From: DASQEH01 sp038239485
GTDB taxonomy: Bacteria; Actinomycetota; Actinomycetes; Propionibacteriales; Nocardioidaceae
DNA length: 25,739 nucleotides
Direction: 5' to 3'
Assembly (NCBI GenBank): GCA_038239485.1
Contig: JBBSET010000053.1
Coordinates: 1-25,739, forward strand
Position numbers and translations under genes: made by a program. Below are positions 16,463-24,185 of the stretch, in pieces. Numbering within the stretch: the stretch's first letter is position 1; every line of letters starts with the position of its first letter. The notes under the pieces were generated by a model. That model saw only the letters and a program-made list of their open reading frames with translations. It had not been told where the DNA came from and did no database searches.

Positions 16463-17708
16463 CTGCTTCCTCCGCTGGTCTGGCGCACTCGGTACCCTCC
16501 GGCGGGCTGACCGTCGCTCGGATGCGTCCGCGTGCAAGGCGTATATCGACGGGGTCGCCCGCATGGACGCGGTCCACGTCGGTCAGCACATCCCCGTCAG
16601 CGGTCTGGACCACGGCGTATCCGCGCTCAAGGGTTGCCAGCGGGGACAGCGAACGTACCCGAGCGAGCCGGTGGTCGAGGTCGTCTCGGGCCCGGTCGAG
16701 GTGGTGGCCGAGACTTCGTCGACCGCGCACCGTCAGATCGACGACCACGCCTTTCTGATGGTCGAAGAGGCGGCCCGGCTGGGTCAGCGCCGGCCTGGCG
16801 CGGAAGGCGGCCAGTCCGTCCTGCTCGCGGCGAATCAGGTGGTGGACCAGGCTGCGGCTGCGGTCACGCAGCTGACGGACGCTCGCCGCTTCGTCGGCCA
16901 CGTCGGGGATCACCTGCTTGGCCGCGTCCGTCGGCGTGGATGCGCGGAGGTCGGCCACCAGGTCGAGCAGTGGCTGGTCCTCCTCGTGGCCGACCGCGCT
17001 GACCACCGGCGTCCGACACGCGGCGACGGCGCGAATCAGTCCCTCGTCGGAGAACGGCAACAGGTCTTCGAGAGCACCGCCACCCCGGGCGATGATGACC
17101 ACGTCGACGTCCGGATCTCGGTCCAGGACACGCAGGGCTTCGATCACCTGCCGGGCGGAGTCGTGACCCTGGACCGCGGCATGCTCGACTCGGAACTCCA
17201 CGCCCGGCCATCGGCGCCTGGCGTTGTCGACCACGTCGCGTTCGGCTGCCGAGTCCCGCCCGACGATGAGCCCGACGAGGTGCGGGAGAAACGGCAGCGG
17301 TCGTTTGCGGGCGGACTCGAAAAGACCTTCCGCGGCCAGCAGTCGTCGGCGCTGCTCCAGCCGGGCGAGGAGCTCGCCGGGGCCGACCGGGCGGATCTCC
17401 TTCGCCGCCAACGAGAGCGTGCCGCGGGGGACGTAGTACTGGAACTTCGCGAAGACGACCACGCGAGCGCCTTCGGTGACCGGGACCGCCAGGGCGTCGA
17501 ACACCGCCCGCGCACACGTCACCTGGACGGATACCTCTGCGAGCGGATCGCGCAGAGTCAGGAAGACCGTGGCCGTCTGCGGCCGCCTGGTCAGCTGCGC
17601 GATCTGACCCTCGACCCACACGGGTCCGAGCCGGTTGATGTATCCGGTGACGGCGTTGGCGATCACCCGGACCGGCGCCGGATTGTCGAAGCTGGTCTGC
17701 ATCGCCAT
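16455..17708 (-). CDS. xseA: Exonuclease VII large subunit
   Basis: XseA is the catalytic subunit of exonuclease VII. The 417-residue product has an N-terminal OB-fold (WVEGQIAQLTRRPQTATVFLTLRD), then the nuclease core with IGVIVGRDSAAERDV-like LVGLIVGRDSAAERDV, DVVIIARGGGALEDLLPFSDE, and VVSAVGHEEDQPLLDLVADLRASTPTDAAK, and a long coiled-coil stretch (residues 270-350) that binds XseB. The C-terminus carries LERGYAVVQTADG, a conserved strand. I start at ATG 17708; ATG 17702 is an alternative. Minus-strand TAGCCT (17716-17721) lies 7 bases upstream, and there is no ribosome site, so a leaderless transcript is likely. It is divergent from ispH with only 43 bases between the start codons. Confidence 0.95.
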   Translation of the reverse strand: MAMQTSFDNPAPVRVIANAVTGYINRLGPVWVEGQIAQLTRRPQTATVFLTLRDPLAEVSVQVTCARAVFDALAVPVTEGARVVVFAKFQYYVPRGTLSLAAKEIRPVGPGELLARLEQRRRLLAAEGLFESARKRPLPFLPHLVGLIVGRDSAAERDVVDNARRRWPGVEFRVEHAAVQGHDSARQVIEALRVLDRDPDVDVVIIARGGGALEDLLPFSDEGLIRAVAACRTPVVSAVGHEEDQPLLDLVADLRASTPTDAAKQVIPDVADEAASVRQLRDRSRSLVHHLIRREQDGLAAFRARPALTQPGRLFDHQKGVVVDLTVRGRRSLGHHLDRARDDLDHRLARVRSLSPLATLERGYAVVQTADGDVLTDVDRVHAGDPVDIRLARGRIRATVSPPEGTECARPAEEADG

Positions 17709-17715
17709 AGACAGG

Positions 17716-17745
17716 AGGCTAGTGGCTTCCGCTGACACCTACGAT
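17716..17745. promoter_or_regulatory. Back-to-back leaderless promoters for xseA and ispH
   Basis: On the minus strand TAGCCT (17716-17721) is 7 bases from the xseA ATG. On the plus strand TACGAT (17740-17745) is 6 bases from the ispH ATG at 17752. Neither gene has a ribosome site. The -35 region of each promoter must lie in or near the other gene's start, so the two polymerases would compete for the same 43 bases. Confidence 0.5.
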
Positions 17746-17751
17746 GGACCT

Positions 17752-18789
17752 ATGTCTGCAACCGCCTCGGGGACGACGTCCGTCACAGATCTCGGTATCC
17801 CTTCCGTCGCCGACCGGTCGGTTCTTCTTGCCGCGCCTCGCGGGTACTGCGCCGGAGTCGACCGGGCCGTGATCACGGTCGAGAAGGCGCTGGACCTCTA
17901 TGGTGCACCGGTCTATGTCCGCAAGCAGATCGTCCACAACAAGCATGTGGTCCGGGCCTTGGAGAAGCGCGGCGCAGTATTCGTCGACGAGCTCGAGGAG
18001 GTCCCCCGCGGCGCCACCGTTGTCTTCTCTGCGCACGGCGTCTCGCCTGCCGTGCATGAGCAGGCGAGGCAGCGCGACCTCAAGACGATCGATGCGACCT
18101 GCCCGCTGGTCACCAAGGTGCACCAAGAGGCGCGCCGCTTCGCCGACGACGACTACGAGATCCTGCTGATCGGACATGCCGGACACGAGGAGGTCGAGGG
18201 AACCGCAGGAGAGGCACCCGGCCACGTGACCCTCGTCCAACGGCCCTCGGATGTGGCGGATCTCGACGTCCGCAACCCCGACCGAGTGGCCTGGCTCTCC
18301 CAGACCACCCTTTCCGTCGACGAGACGATGGAAACGGTCAACCGGATCCGCGAGCAGTACCCGAACCTGCTCGACCCACCGTCGGACGACATCTGCTATG
18401 CCACGCAGAACCGTCAGCAGGCCGTGAAGGAGATCGCCGTAGGTGCTGACCTCGTGCTCGTCGTCGGCTCGCAGAACTCCAGCAACTCGGTACGCCTCGT
18501 CGAGGTCGCCCTCGAAAGCGGAGCATCCTCGGCGTACCGGATCGACGACGCCGGCGAGATCGACCCGGCGTGGCTCGACGGCGTGACGTCGGTGGGCGTC
18601 ACTTCTGGTGCGTCGGTGCCGGAGGACCTCGTCGACGCCGTCCTCGACTACCTGACGGCCCACGGGTTCCCGGCCGCCGAGGCGGTGCACACGGCTGAGG
18701 AGTCGTTGATCTTCGCCCTGCCGCCCGAGCTGCGTCGCGACATCCGGGCCGCCGACGCGGCTGCCGCTACCGCAGCCGCCCAGAGCTGA
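17752..18789 (+). CDS. ispH: 4-hydroxy-3-methylbut-2-enyl diphosphate reductase
   Basis: IspH (LytB) is the last enzyme of the MEP pathway and makes isopentenyl and dimethylallyl diphosphate with a [4Fe-4S] cluster. The 345-residue product has the three cluster cysteines: C33 in APRGYCAGVDRA, C117 in DATCPLVTKVH, and C215 in DDICYATQNRQ. Substrate-binding blocks IVHNKHVV, SAHGVSP, IGHAGHEEVEGT, SQTTLSVDET and VGSQNSSNS are all present. ATG 17752 opens directly behind a TACGAT box with no ribosome site, so translation is likely leaderless; an earlier in-frame start at 17635 would overlap xseA and adds unconserved residues. It feeds the Z-isoprenyl synthase in the same window. The alanine-rich tail is not conserved. 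Confidence 0.97.
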   Translation: MSATASGTTSVTDLGIPSVADRSVLLAAPRGYCAGVDRAVITVEKALDLYGAPVYVRKQIVHNKHVVRALEKRGAVFVDELEEVPRGATVVFSAHGVSPAVHEQARQRDLKTIDATCPLVTKVHQEARRFADDDYEILLIGHAGHEEVEGTAGEAPGHVTLVQRPSDVADLDVRNPDRVAWLSQTTLSVDETMETVNRIREQYPNLLDPPSDDICYATQNRQQAVKEIAVGADLVLVVGSQNSSNSVRLVEVALESGASSAYRIDDAGEIDPAWLDGVTSVGVTSGASVPEDLVDAVLDYLTAHGFPAAEAVHTAEESLIFALPPELRRDIRAADAAAATAAAQS

Positions 18790-18805
18790 CAGACGGCCAG
18801 TCGTC

Positions 18806-19387
18806 TCAGCGTGTCCGGGCGGCCGAGAGCCGGCCGGCCAAGGTCGCGAGCACGATGGCGTACCCCACCACCAGGGCAGTGGCATGCTCGGCCAGTCCGG
18901 TCATGAACGCCTTGGTCATCCCACCGGTGGTCACGAAGGTGGCGGGGTCGCGGGCTGCGAGAACCGCCACGACCGCTGCGAACACCAGCGGCGGGAGCAC
19001 GCCGGCGGTGAAGAAGTCGCGTCGACGGACGGCCATGGCGCTGACGAGGCAGACGACGATGAAACACAGGTCGAAGAACATCGTGATCGCGCTGGTCAGA
19101 AGCAGGTCGATGCCGGCGCATCCCGCAACAGCGAGCAGCGAGATGAGCACGACGCCACGGGCGGGCAGGCCGGGCATCGCGACGTACTCCCCAACCCTGG
19201 TGTGAGGGAGGGGGTCCGACGAGTCGTGTGCCTCCGCTCCGGCCAGCCGGTGGTCGGTTTCCGCCGGGCTCGCACCGTCGCGGACGACCGGCTCCTGGAT
19301 GTACGCCGGATGCTCCTGGACCAGCAGGTCGAACTCCTGCTCAGGGCTCGACCAGGAACTGTCCGCCCGGTGCGGTGAGGTGGTCAT
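18806..19387 (-). CDS. DUF6542 family membrane protein
   Basis: The 193-residue product has a polar N-terminal half of about 85 residues and then four hydrophobic segments (GVVLISLLAVAGCAGIDLLL, MFFDLCFIVVCLVSAMAV, GVLPPLVFAAVVAVLAA, HATALVVGYAIVLATLAG). This matches actinobacterial DUF6542 proteins found between ispH and ychF (Rv1111c-like, from memory). Function is unknown. ATG 19387 follows a GGAGG box by 4 bases; an ATG at 19402 adds five residues. It is convergent with ispH, with 16 bases between the two stop codons. Confidence 0.82.
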   Translation of the reverse strand: MTTSPHRADSSWSSPEQEFDLLVQEHPAYIQEPVVRDGASPAETDHRLAGAEAHDSSDPLPHTRVGEYVAMPGLPARGVVLISLLAVAGCAGIDLLLTSAITMFFDLCFIVVCLVSAMAVRRRDFFTAGVLPPLVFAAVVAVLAARDPATFVTTGGMTKAFMTGLAEHATALVVGYAIVLATLAGRLSAARTR

Positions 19388-19534
19388 CGAGCCTCCGGCC
19401 ATGTGGTGCTGTCCACGCTAAGCGTTGAGTGCCGTCCCAACCGCCCGCCACGCCGCTAGGGAAAGCCACATCGGAGCCGGTGACCCCGACCCCCCGATGG
19501 CCGCGACTCGGGCGTTCGGCGCTTGGTGGCGACT

Positions 19535-20731
19535 TCAGGCGCCCTCGGCACGCCGAGCCCACTGTTCCCGCCCGGGTGGGCCTTCGATCACGGCCGGCTC
19601 GTCTCCAGCGACCAGCTCTGGGGCGGTCAACGGAACCGTCGTCTCGAAGACGCTCGAGGGGCCAGGCAGGTCGTCGTCGGTGACCTTCAGGTCTCGCATC
19701 CGCCTGGCGCTGACGAGTACTCGCTTCTCGAGCGACCCGACCGCCTTGTTGTAGCTCGTGACGGAGGCGCTGATCGACCGGCCGAGCGCATCCAGGTGGC
19801 CACCGACCGTCCCGAGCCGGTCGTAGAGGTCGCGGCCGAGCTTGTGGACCTCTCGAGCGTTGTCAGCGAGCGCCTCCTGCGTCCATGCATAGCTGACCGT
19901 CTTGAGCATGGCGATGAGAGTGGTCGGCGTCGCCATCAGTACCTGCTTCCCCGCGGCGTAGTCGAGCAATCCCGGATCGGTCTCGAGCGCTTGGGAGAAG
20001 AGTGCTTCGGCCGGCAGAAACATCACTACGAACTCCGGTGTCGGCGAGAACTGCTGCCAGTACGCCTTCGCGGCGAGCAGGTCGACGTGGTGACGGACCT
20101 GCTTGGCATGCCTCGCCAGCGACTCGTCCCGCACCGCCGGGTCGGTCGCGTGGGTTGCGGACAAGAACGCGTCGAGGGACACCTTGGCGTCGATGACGAT
20201 GTGCTTGCCTCCGCTCATCGTCACGACCACGTCGGGTCGGATGCCACCGTCGTCGGTGTGCTTGGACACCTGCTCCTCGAAGGTGCAGTGGGCCGTGAGC
20301 CCGGCCAGCTCGAGGCTGCGCTTGAGCTGCATCTCGCCCCACTGGCCCCGAACCTGCGGCCGGCGCAGTGCATCGGCGAGCGCCCGGGTCTCTCGCCGTA
20401 GCTCGATACCGCTGATCTGGACGGACTCCACCTGCTGCTTGAGCTGGGCCTGCCACGACGCGCCGTGGCTCTCCAGACTGCCGAGCTGGTCGTTCAGTCG
20501 CTCCAGGCTGGCCCGGACCGGTGCCACAACCTGCTCTGTGGCCAGCACGCGAGAGTCGGCCATCGCGAAGACCTGCCGGCTCGAGTCCGTCACCGCCTGC
20601 GCGGACAGCGCACGAAACTCCGAGCGCAGTCCGTCGCGCGATCGCGCTGCCACCGCCAGCCCGATGACGACGCCGAGCGCAAGCCCGGCGACGAGTGCGA
20701 GGAGGCCGATCACCACGGTCGTACTGTCCAT
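19535..20731 (-). CDS. rmuC: DNA recombination protein RmuC
   Basis: RmuC proteins limit inversions and rearrangements at short inverted repeats; members are membrane-tethered, with a coiled coil and a nuclease-like domain. The 398-residue product has one N-terminal transmembrane segment (VVIGLLALVAGLALGVVIGLAVA, residues 6-28), a predicted coiled-coil stretch to about 140, and the RmuC domain with RGQWGEMQLKRSLELAGL, RPDVVVTMSGGKHIVIDAKVSLDAF, and PEFVVMFLPAEALFSQAL, ending at TPTTLIAMLKTVSYAW. The acidic residues of the PD-(D/E)XK-like core (D in RPDVVV and IDAKV) are visible. ATG 20731 begins the membrane segment; a longer frame to 20887 adds 52 unconserved residues. No strong ribosome site is seen. 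It stands as a single gene, divergent from the cyclase-family gene. Confidence 0.93.
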   Translation of the reverse strand: MDSTTVVIGLLALVAGLALGVVIGLAVAARSRDGLRSEFRALSAQAVTDSSRQVFAMADSRVLATEQVVAPVRASLERLNDQLGSLESHGASWQAQLKQQVESVQISGIELRRETRALADALRRPQVRGQWGEMQLKRSLELAGLTAHCTFEEQVSKHTDDGGIRPDVVVTMSGGKHIVIDAKVSLDAFLSATHATDPAVRDESLARHAKQVRHHVDLLAAKAYWQQFSPTPEFVVMFLPAEALFSQALETDPGLLDYAAGKQVLMATPTTLIAMLKTVSYAWTQEALADNAREVHKLGRDLYDRLGTVGGHLDALGRSISASVTSYNKAVGSLEKRVLVSARRMRDLKVTDDDLPGPSSVFETTVPLTAPELVAGDEPAVIEGPPGREQWARRAEGA

Positions 20732-20922
20732 GGTGAGACCATGACAGCAGGCGCCGACAGATTCGCGTCCTCGGTGGCGACGTACTCGATGCGCAAAGTG
20801 ATGGGGGATGCCATCGCCGCCGAGGAGTATTGGGTGGTGAGCCACCGTGAATGGCAGCAAATCGACAGCGCGTGGCCGACGCAGCACTCCTTCGACGGCC
20901 GGGTCTCCGCGAGGATGTCGGC

Positions 20923-21606
20923 ATGCCAGCTGCGAGATCGCCAGAGCCGAGATTGATCGAGCTCAGTCATGTCATCGAGGCGGGTATGGTCACCTTGCCG
21001 AACCTGCCCCCGCCGGAGATCACGACCCACCTGTCCCGAGAGGAATCGTCGCGCCTGTATGCGCCCGGTACGACATTCGAGATCGGCCGTATCTCGATGG
21101 TCGCGAACACGGGGACGTATCTCGACTCGCCGCACCACCGCTTCGAAACCGGAGCGGACTTGGCCGGGCTGAGGCTCGAGCAGCTTGCCGGGCTCCCCGC
21201 GGTCGTCGTCGCCTGCGGCGGTTCCGCCGACCGCGGCGCCAGCCCCGACCAGCTGGCCGACTATGACGTGGAGGGGTGTGCTGTGCTTCTGCATACCGGC
21301 GACGATGTCCGCTTCGGCAGCCCTGACTATGTCGTCGATGCCGCGTTCCTGACGCGTTCAGGGGCGGACTGGCTGGTCGACCACCGAGCCGCGCTGGTCG
21401 GGATCGACGCCGCCAACATCGACGACATGGGTGACCTGGAGCGGCCCGCACATACTCTCCTCTTGGCGGCCGGCATCCCGATCGTCGAGCACCTCACTGG
21501 TCTCGCCCAAGTGCCGGCGGTCGGCGCCACTTTCACGGCGGTGCCGCCCCGCGTGGGCGGCCTTGGCACTTTCCCCGTCCGCGCTTTCGCCTCTATCCCG
21601 GTCTGA
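20923..21606 (+). CDS. Cyclase family protein (kynurenine formamidase-like fold) with altered metal motif
   Basis: The 227-residue product belongs to the cyclase/arylformamidase superfamily (IELSHVIEAGMVTLPNLPPPEI at the start, VLLHTGDDVRFGSPDY, VGIDAANIDD, and PIVEHLTGLAQVP near the end). The family metal motif is HxGTHxDxPxH. Here residues 62-72 read NTGTYLDSPHH, so the first histidine is replaced by asparagine and the second by tyrosine, while the aspartate (D68) and the last histidine are kept. Relatives with NTGTYLD exist in my memory, so this is likely a subfamily with different or no metal use rather than a broken gene. ATG 20923 follows GAGGA by 7 bases. The substrate is unknown. A GNAT acetyltransferase gene follows after 55 bases on the same strand. 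Confidence 0.85.
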   Translation: MPAARSPEPRLIELSHVIEAGMVTLPNLPPPEITTHLSREESSRLYAPGTTFEIGRISMVANTGTYLDSPHHRFETGADLAGLRLEQLAGLPAVVVACGGSADRGASPDQLADYDVEGCAVLLHTGDDVRFGSPDYVVDAAFLTRSGADWLVDHRAALVGIDAANIDDMGDLERPAHTLLLAAGIPIVEHLTGLAQVPAVGATFTAVPPRVGGLGTFPVRAFASIPV

Positions 21607-21661
21607 GCACCGAGCTGTTGCCGGCCATGGGTGCCGGTCGCCTCCGTTCCACGGTGACGAG

Positions 21662-22198
21662 ATGAGGGAATCGGGTGCGGATCGGGCTGTAGAGGCGCAG
21701 ACGGAGCGCTGCCTGATGCGCACCTGGGATCGGGCCGACGCGGATCGGGTCTTCGACATGTACCAGCGATGGGAGGTGTCGCGCTGGCTGGGAAGCAGCC
21801 CGAAGGTCATGGAGTCGATCGAGCAGGCACGATCGCTGGTCGCCCACTGGGCGGCGCTCAACCAGGACAGCCCGATAGCCCGTCGGTGGGCGGTCGAACG
21901 CAAAGCGGACGGGGTGGTGGCCGGTACGGTGATCCTCGTGCCGCTTCCCGATGGTGGCGGAGAGTTCGAGGTGGGATGGCACTTCCATCCGGACTCATGG
22001 GGTCAAGGGCTCGCGACGGAGTCGGCCACGTCGGCGCTGGCATGGGGGTTCGATCACGGGTTAGGTGAGATCTTCGCGGTCGTCAAGCCAGACAATCTGC
22101 TGTCCCTCGCAGTATGCCGACGACTCGGCATGGCCGAGCTTGGGCTCACCTCGACGTACTACGGCGCCGAGCTACGGCTGTTTCGTGCCACCCCCTGA
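21662..22198 (+). CDS. GNAT family N-acetyltransferase (RimJ/RimL-like)
   Basis: The 178-residue product has the GNAT core. An N-terminal beta strand (TERCLMRTWDRADADRVFDMYQ) is followed by helical segments around the acceptor site, the strand WAVERKADGVVAGTVILVPL, and motif A with the acetyl-CoA pyrophosphate loop as WGQGLATESATSALAW. The C-terminus has FAVVKPDNLLSLAVCRRLGMAELG, the usual motif B with NLLS and a final strand. This arrangement is closest to RimJ/RimL-type enzymes that acetylate protein N-termini or small amines; the substrate is unknown. ATG 21662 is chosen because a start at 21717 would cut into the first conserved strand. The ribosome site is weak (GACGAG). Confidence 0.88.
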   Translation: MRESGADRAVEAQTERCLMRTWDRADADRVFDMYQRWEVSRWLGSSPKVMESIEQARSLVAHWAALNQDSPIARRWAVERKADGVVAGTVILVPLPDGGGEFEVGWHFHPDSWGQGLATESATSALAWGFDHGLGEIFAVVKPDNLLSLAVCRRLGMAELGLTSTYYGAELRLFRATP

Positions 22199-22282
22199 CC
22201 TGCCGTCTCCCAATTGTTCAAGCCGGCGTGCCGGCGGCCGGTCTAGCCTCACTGTCAACGACCACGGCACGGGAGACGACAG

Positions 22283-22666
22283 GTGCGAGCTCAACCGATG
22301 ATTGCGGTGCACGACGTCGAGGCGTCGAGTCGCTGGTACCAGGTGGTACTCGGCGCTACGAGTGGGCATGGGGGAGCGGAGTACGAGCAGCTAATGGTCG
22401 ACTCCAGCCTCGTGCTGCAGTTGCACAGCCTGGACGTCGGCCACCATCACGGCTCCATGGGTGACGCCGACATCCCGCTCGGGAACGGTGTCGCGTTGTG
22501 GTTCGAGACTGACGGTTTCGATGCGACCGTCGAAAGGATCCGGGCGGCGTCCTGCACGATCGTGAAGGACCAGCACCTCAACCCGAATGCTAGGCACCGG
22601 GAGATTTGGGTCACGGACCCCGACGGATACCTCGTGGTGTTCGCCGAGCCCTACGACGGCCGGTAA
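22283..22666 (+). CDS. VOC (glyoxalase/bleomycin-resistance fold) family protein
   Basis: The 127-residue product is a single VOC domain pair: MIAVHDVEASSRWYQVVLGA opens the first beta-alpha-beta unit, VDSSLVLQLHSLDVG is the central strand, NGVALWFETDGFDATVERIRAA opens the second unit, and REIWVTDPDGYLVVFAEPY is the usual end. Potential metal ligands are the histidines and glutamates at the ends of these strands. Members include lyases, dioxygenases and binding proteins, so no reaction can be assigned. GTG 22283 has GGGAG at 22271-22275. A TAGCCT at 22244-22249 could be its -10 box. It precedes ychF by 52 bases. Confidence 0.88.
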   Translation: MRAQPMIAVHDVEASSRWYQVVLGATSGHGGAEYEQLMVDSSLVLQLHSLDVGHHHGSMGDADIPLGNGVALWFETDGFDATVERIRAASCTIVKDQHLNPNARHREIWVTDPDGYLVVFAEPYDGR

Positions 22667-22718
22667 AGGCAATTCGTGGATTTCGGCGGCCCGCCGCCAC
22701 GTCGTACTGTTGTCGCCT

Positions 22719-23795
22719 GTGGCACTCACCATCGGAATCGTCGGTCTCCCCAATGCGGGCAAGTCGACCCTGTTCAACGCGCTGACGAAGAACAACGTGC
22801 TCGCGGCCAACTACCCGTTCGCGACGATCGAGCCGAATGTCGGCGTCGTCGGCGTGCCCGACCCCCGGCTCGGAGTTCTCTCGACGCTGTTCGACTCCGC
22901 CAGGGAGCTCCCGGCGACGGTCCAGTTCGTCGACATCGCCGGCATCGTGCGAGGCGCGTCGGAGGGCGAGGGGCTTGGCAACAAGTTCCTGTCGCACATC
23001 CGCGAGGCCGCTGCGATCTGCCAGGTCACCAGGGTGTTCGAGGACGACGACGTCACGCACGTCGAGGGCAAGGTGTCGCCGGCCGACGACATCTCGATCA
23101 TCCAGACCGAGCTGATCCTCACCGACCTCCAGACGGTCGAGAAGGCGCTGCCCCGGCTGGAGAAGGAGGCCCGGCTCAAGAAGGAGAACGCCGCGGTGCT
23201 CGAGGCCGTCCGCGGGGCCCACGCCGCCCTCGAGGCGGGGACGCCGATCCTCGCCACCGACGTCGACGCGGCCATGATCCGAGAGCTGATGCTGATGACG
23301 GCGAAGCCCTTCATTTACGTCTTCAACTGCGACGCCGACGAGCTGGGCGACGAGGAGCTCAAACTGCGCATGAGGGACCTGGTGGCGCCCGCGGAAGCGA
23401 TCTTCCTCGACGCGAAGTTCGAGTCGGAGCTCGTCGAGCTCGACGACGACCAGGAGGCGCGTGCCATGCTCGAGGCGATGGGTGTCGACGAGCCTGGCCT
23501 CGACGTGTTGGCGCGCGTCGGTTTCGAAACGCTCGGTCTGCAGACCTACCTCACGGCGGGTCCGAAGGAGTCACGTGCCTGGACGATCCGCAAGGGCGCG
23601 ACCGCCCCTGAGGCGGCCGGCGTGATCCACACCGACTTCCAGCGCGGGTTCATCAAGGCCGAGGTCGTCTCGTACGTCGACCTCGTGGCAGCGGGCTCGA
23701 TGGCGACCGCCAAGGCTGCGGGCAAGGTCCGCATCGAGGGCAAGGACTACGTGATGGCCGACGGTGACGTGGTCGAGTTCCGCTTCAACGTGTGA
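22719..23795 (+). CDS. ychF: Obg-family ATPase YchF
   Basis: YchF (OLA1 family) is a conserved P-loop NTPase that binds ATP in preference to GTP and interacts with ribosomes and stress responses. The 358-residue product has G1 GLPNAGKS (8-15), a G3-like DIAGIVRGASEGEGLGNKFL, a helical coiled-coil arm (residues 125-180), a changed G4 (FNCDADE in place of NKxD, typical of YchF) and a C-terminal TGS domain ending in DGDVVEFRFNV. Start GTG 22719 is 8 bases after TACTGT, with no ribosome site, so it may be leaderless; an earlier in-frame start would add unconserved residues from the VOC gene region. Its last codons are duplicated at 25392-25409, after the toxin-antitoxin module. Confidence 0.97.
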   Translation: MALTIGIVGLPNAGKSTLFNALTKNNVLAANYPFATIEPNVGVVGVPDPRLGVLSTLFDSARELPATVQFVDIAGIVRGASEGEGLGNKFLSHIREAAAICQVTRVFEDDDVTHVEGKVSPADDISIIQTELILTDLQTVEKALPRLEKEARLKKENAAVLEAVRGAHAALEAGTPILATDVDAAMIRELMLMTAKPFIYVFNCDADELGDEELKLRMRDLVAPAEAIFLDAKFESELVELDDDQEARAMLEAMGVDEPGLDVLARVGFETLGLQTYLTAGPKESRAWTIRKGATAPEAAGVIHTDFQRGFIKAEVVSYVDLVAAGSMATAKAAGKVRIEGKDYVMADGDVVEFRFNV

Positions 23796-23858
23796 ATCGG
23801 TGCAAAACCCCAGGTCAGAGGGGGTGTGGGGCCTCCCAGTCCGCACAGAGTTCGCAAG
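23776..23858 (+). repeat. Repeat copy A: ychF 3' end and downstream sequence (att-like)
   Basis: This segment starts in the last codons of ychF and runs 63 bases past the stop. A diverged copy lies at 25392-25473. By eye, 10 of 10 bases are identical in TGTGAATCGG, and roughly 46 of 69 positions match from there, with one gap. It also contains an ACCCC...GGGGT hairpin (about 23807-23826). It is consistent with one end of an inserted island. Confidence 0.55.
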
Positions 23859-24149
23859 ACACCTGGCGGGTCTTAGGGCCAAAATGGGAAACCCTCGCCG
23901 CCATCCGTGCACCCCGTCAACTGCGATAACTGACGAGCCATAGAGGTTCACGCCGCAAGTGTGATCAGGCGGTGAGCTTGACGACACGGTCAGGTCGGAC
24001 CACATTCGCACGAAACGCCGAGTGGCGCGCAGTCCGATGCTGTTCGAGGTGAAATACGCGTGATCGCTGACGCTGAAGATGACGCCGCCGCCTGCGTTGA
24101 CGACTGCGCCCTTGGAGCACGAGCCATCCTGGGGCAGGCGACCCGGCCC
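23796..24149. other. Gene-free stretch between ychF and the toxin-antitoxin promoter
   Basis: No supported gene lies here. It holds repeat copy A (to 23858) and several small inverted repeats, such as TCAC...GTGA around 23948-23976. On the minus strand one short frame ends at about 23967 with a protein-like tail (FRANVVRPDRVVKLTA) and might be a remnant of a lost gene, but it cannot be extended upstream without a frame break. Confidence 0.5.
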
Positions 24150-24178
24150 TTGACTATCGCTAAGATGGATATTAGCCT
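24150..24178 (+). promoter_or_regulatory. Toxin-antitoxin promoter with operator palindrome
   Basis: TTGACT (24150-24155) and TAGCCT (24173-24178) are spaced by 17 bases, and the ATG of the antitoxin is 7 bases after the -10 box. Between and overlapping them lies GCTAAGATGGATATTAGC (24159-24176), a palindrome with 7 of 8 arm positions matching. A dimer bound there would block polymerase, as expected for autoregulation by the winged-helix antitoxin. The start of transcription would leave almost no leader. Confidence 0.6.
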
Positions 24179-24185
24179 CAGCTAT

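Noticed and set aside
23967..24060. Short minus-strand tail FRANVVRPDRVVKLTA before a stop, as a remnant gene
   Set aside because: It looks protein-like for about 25 residues but loses coherence upstream; too short to support a pseudogene.
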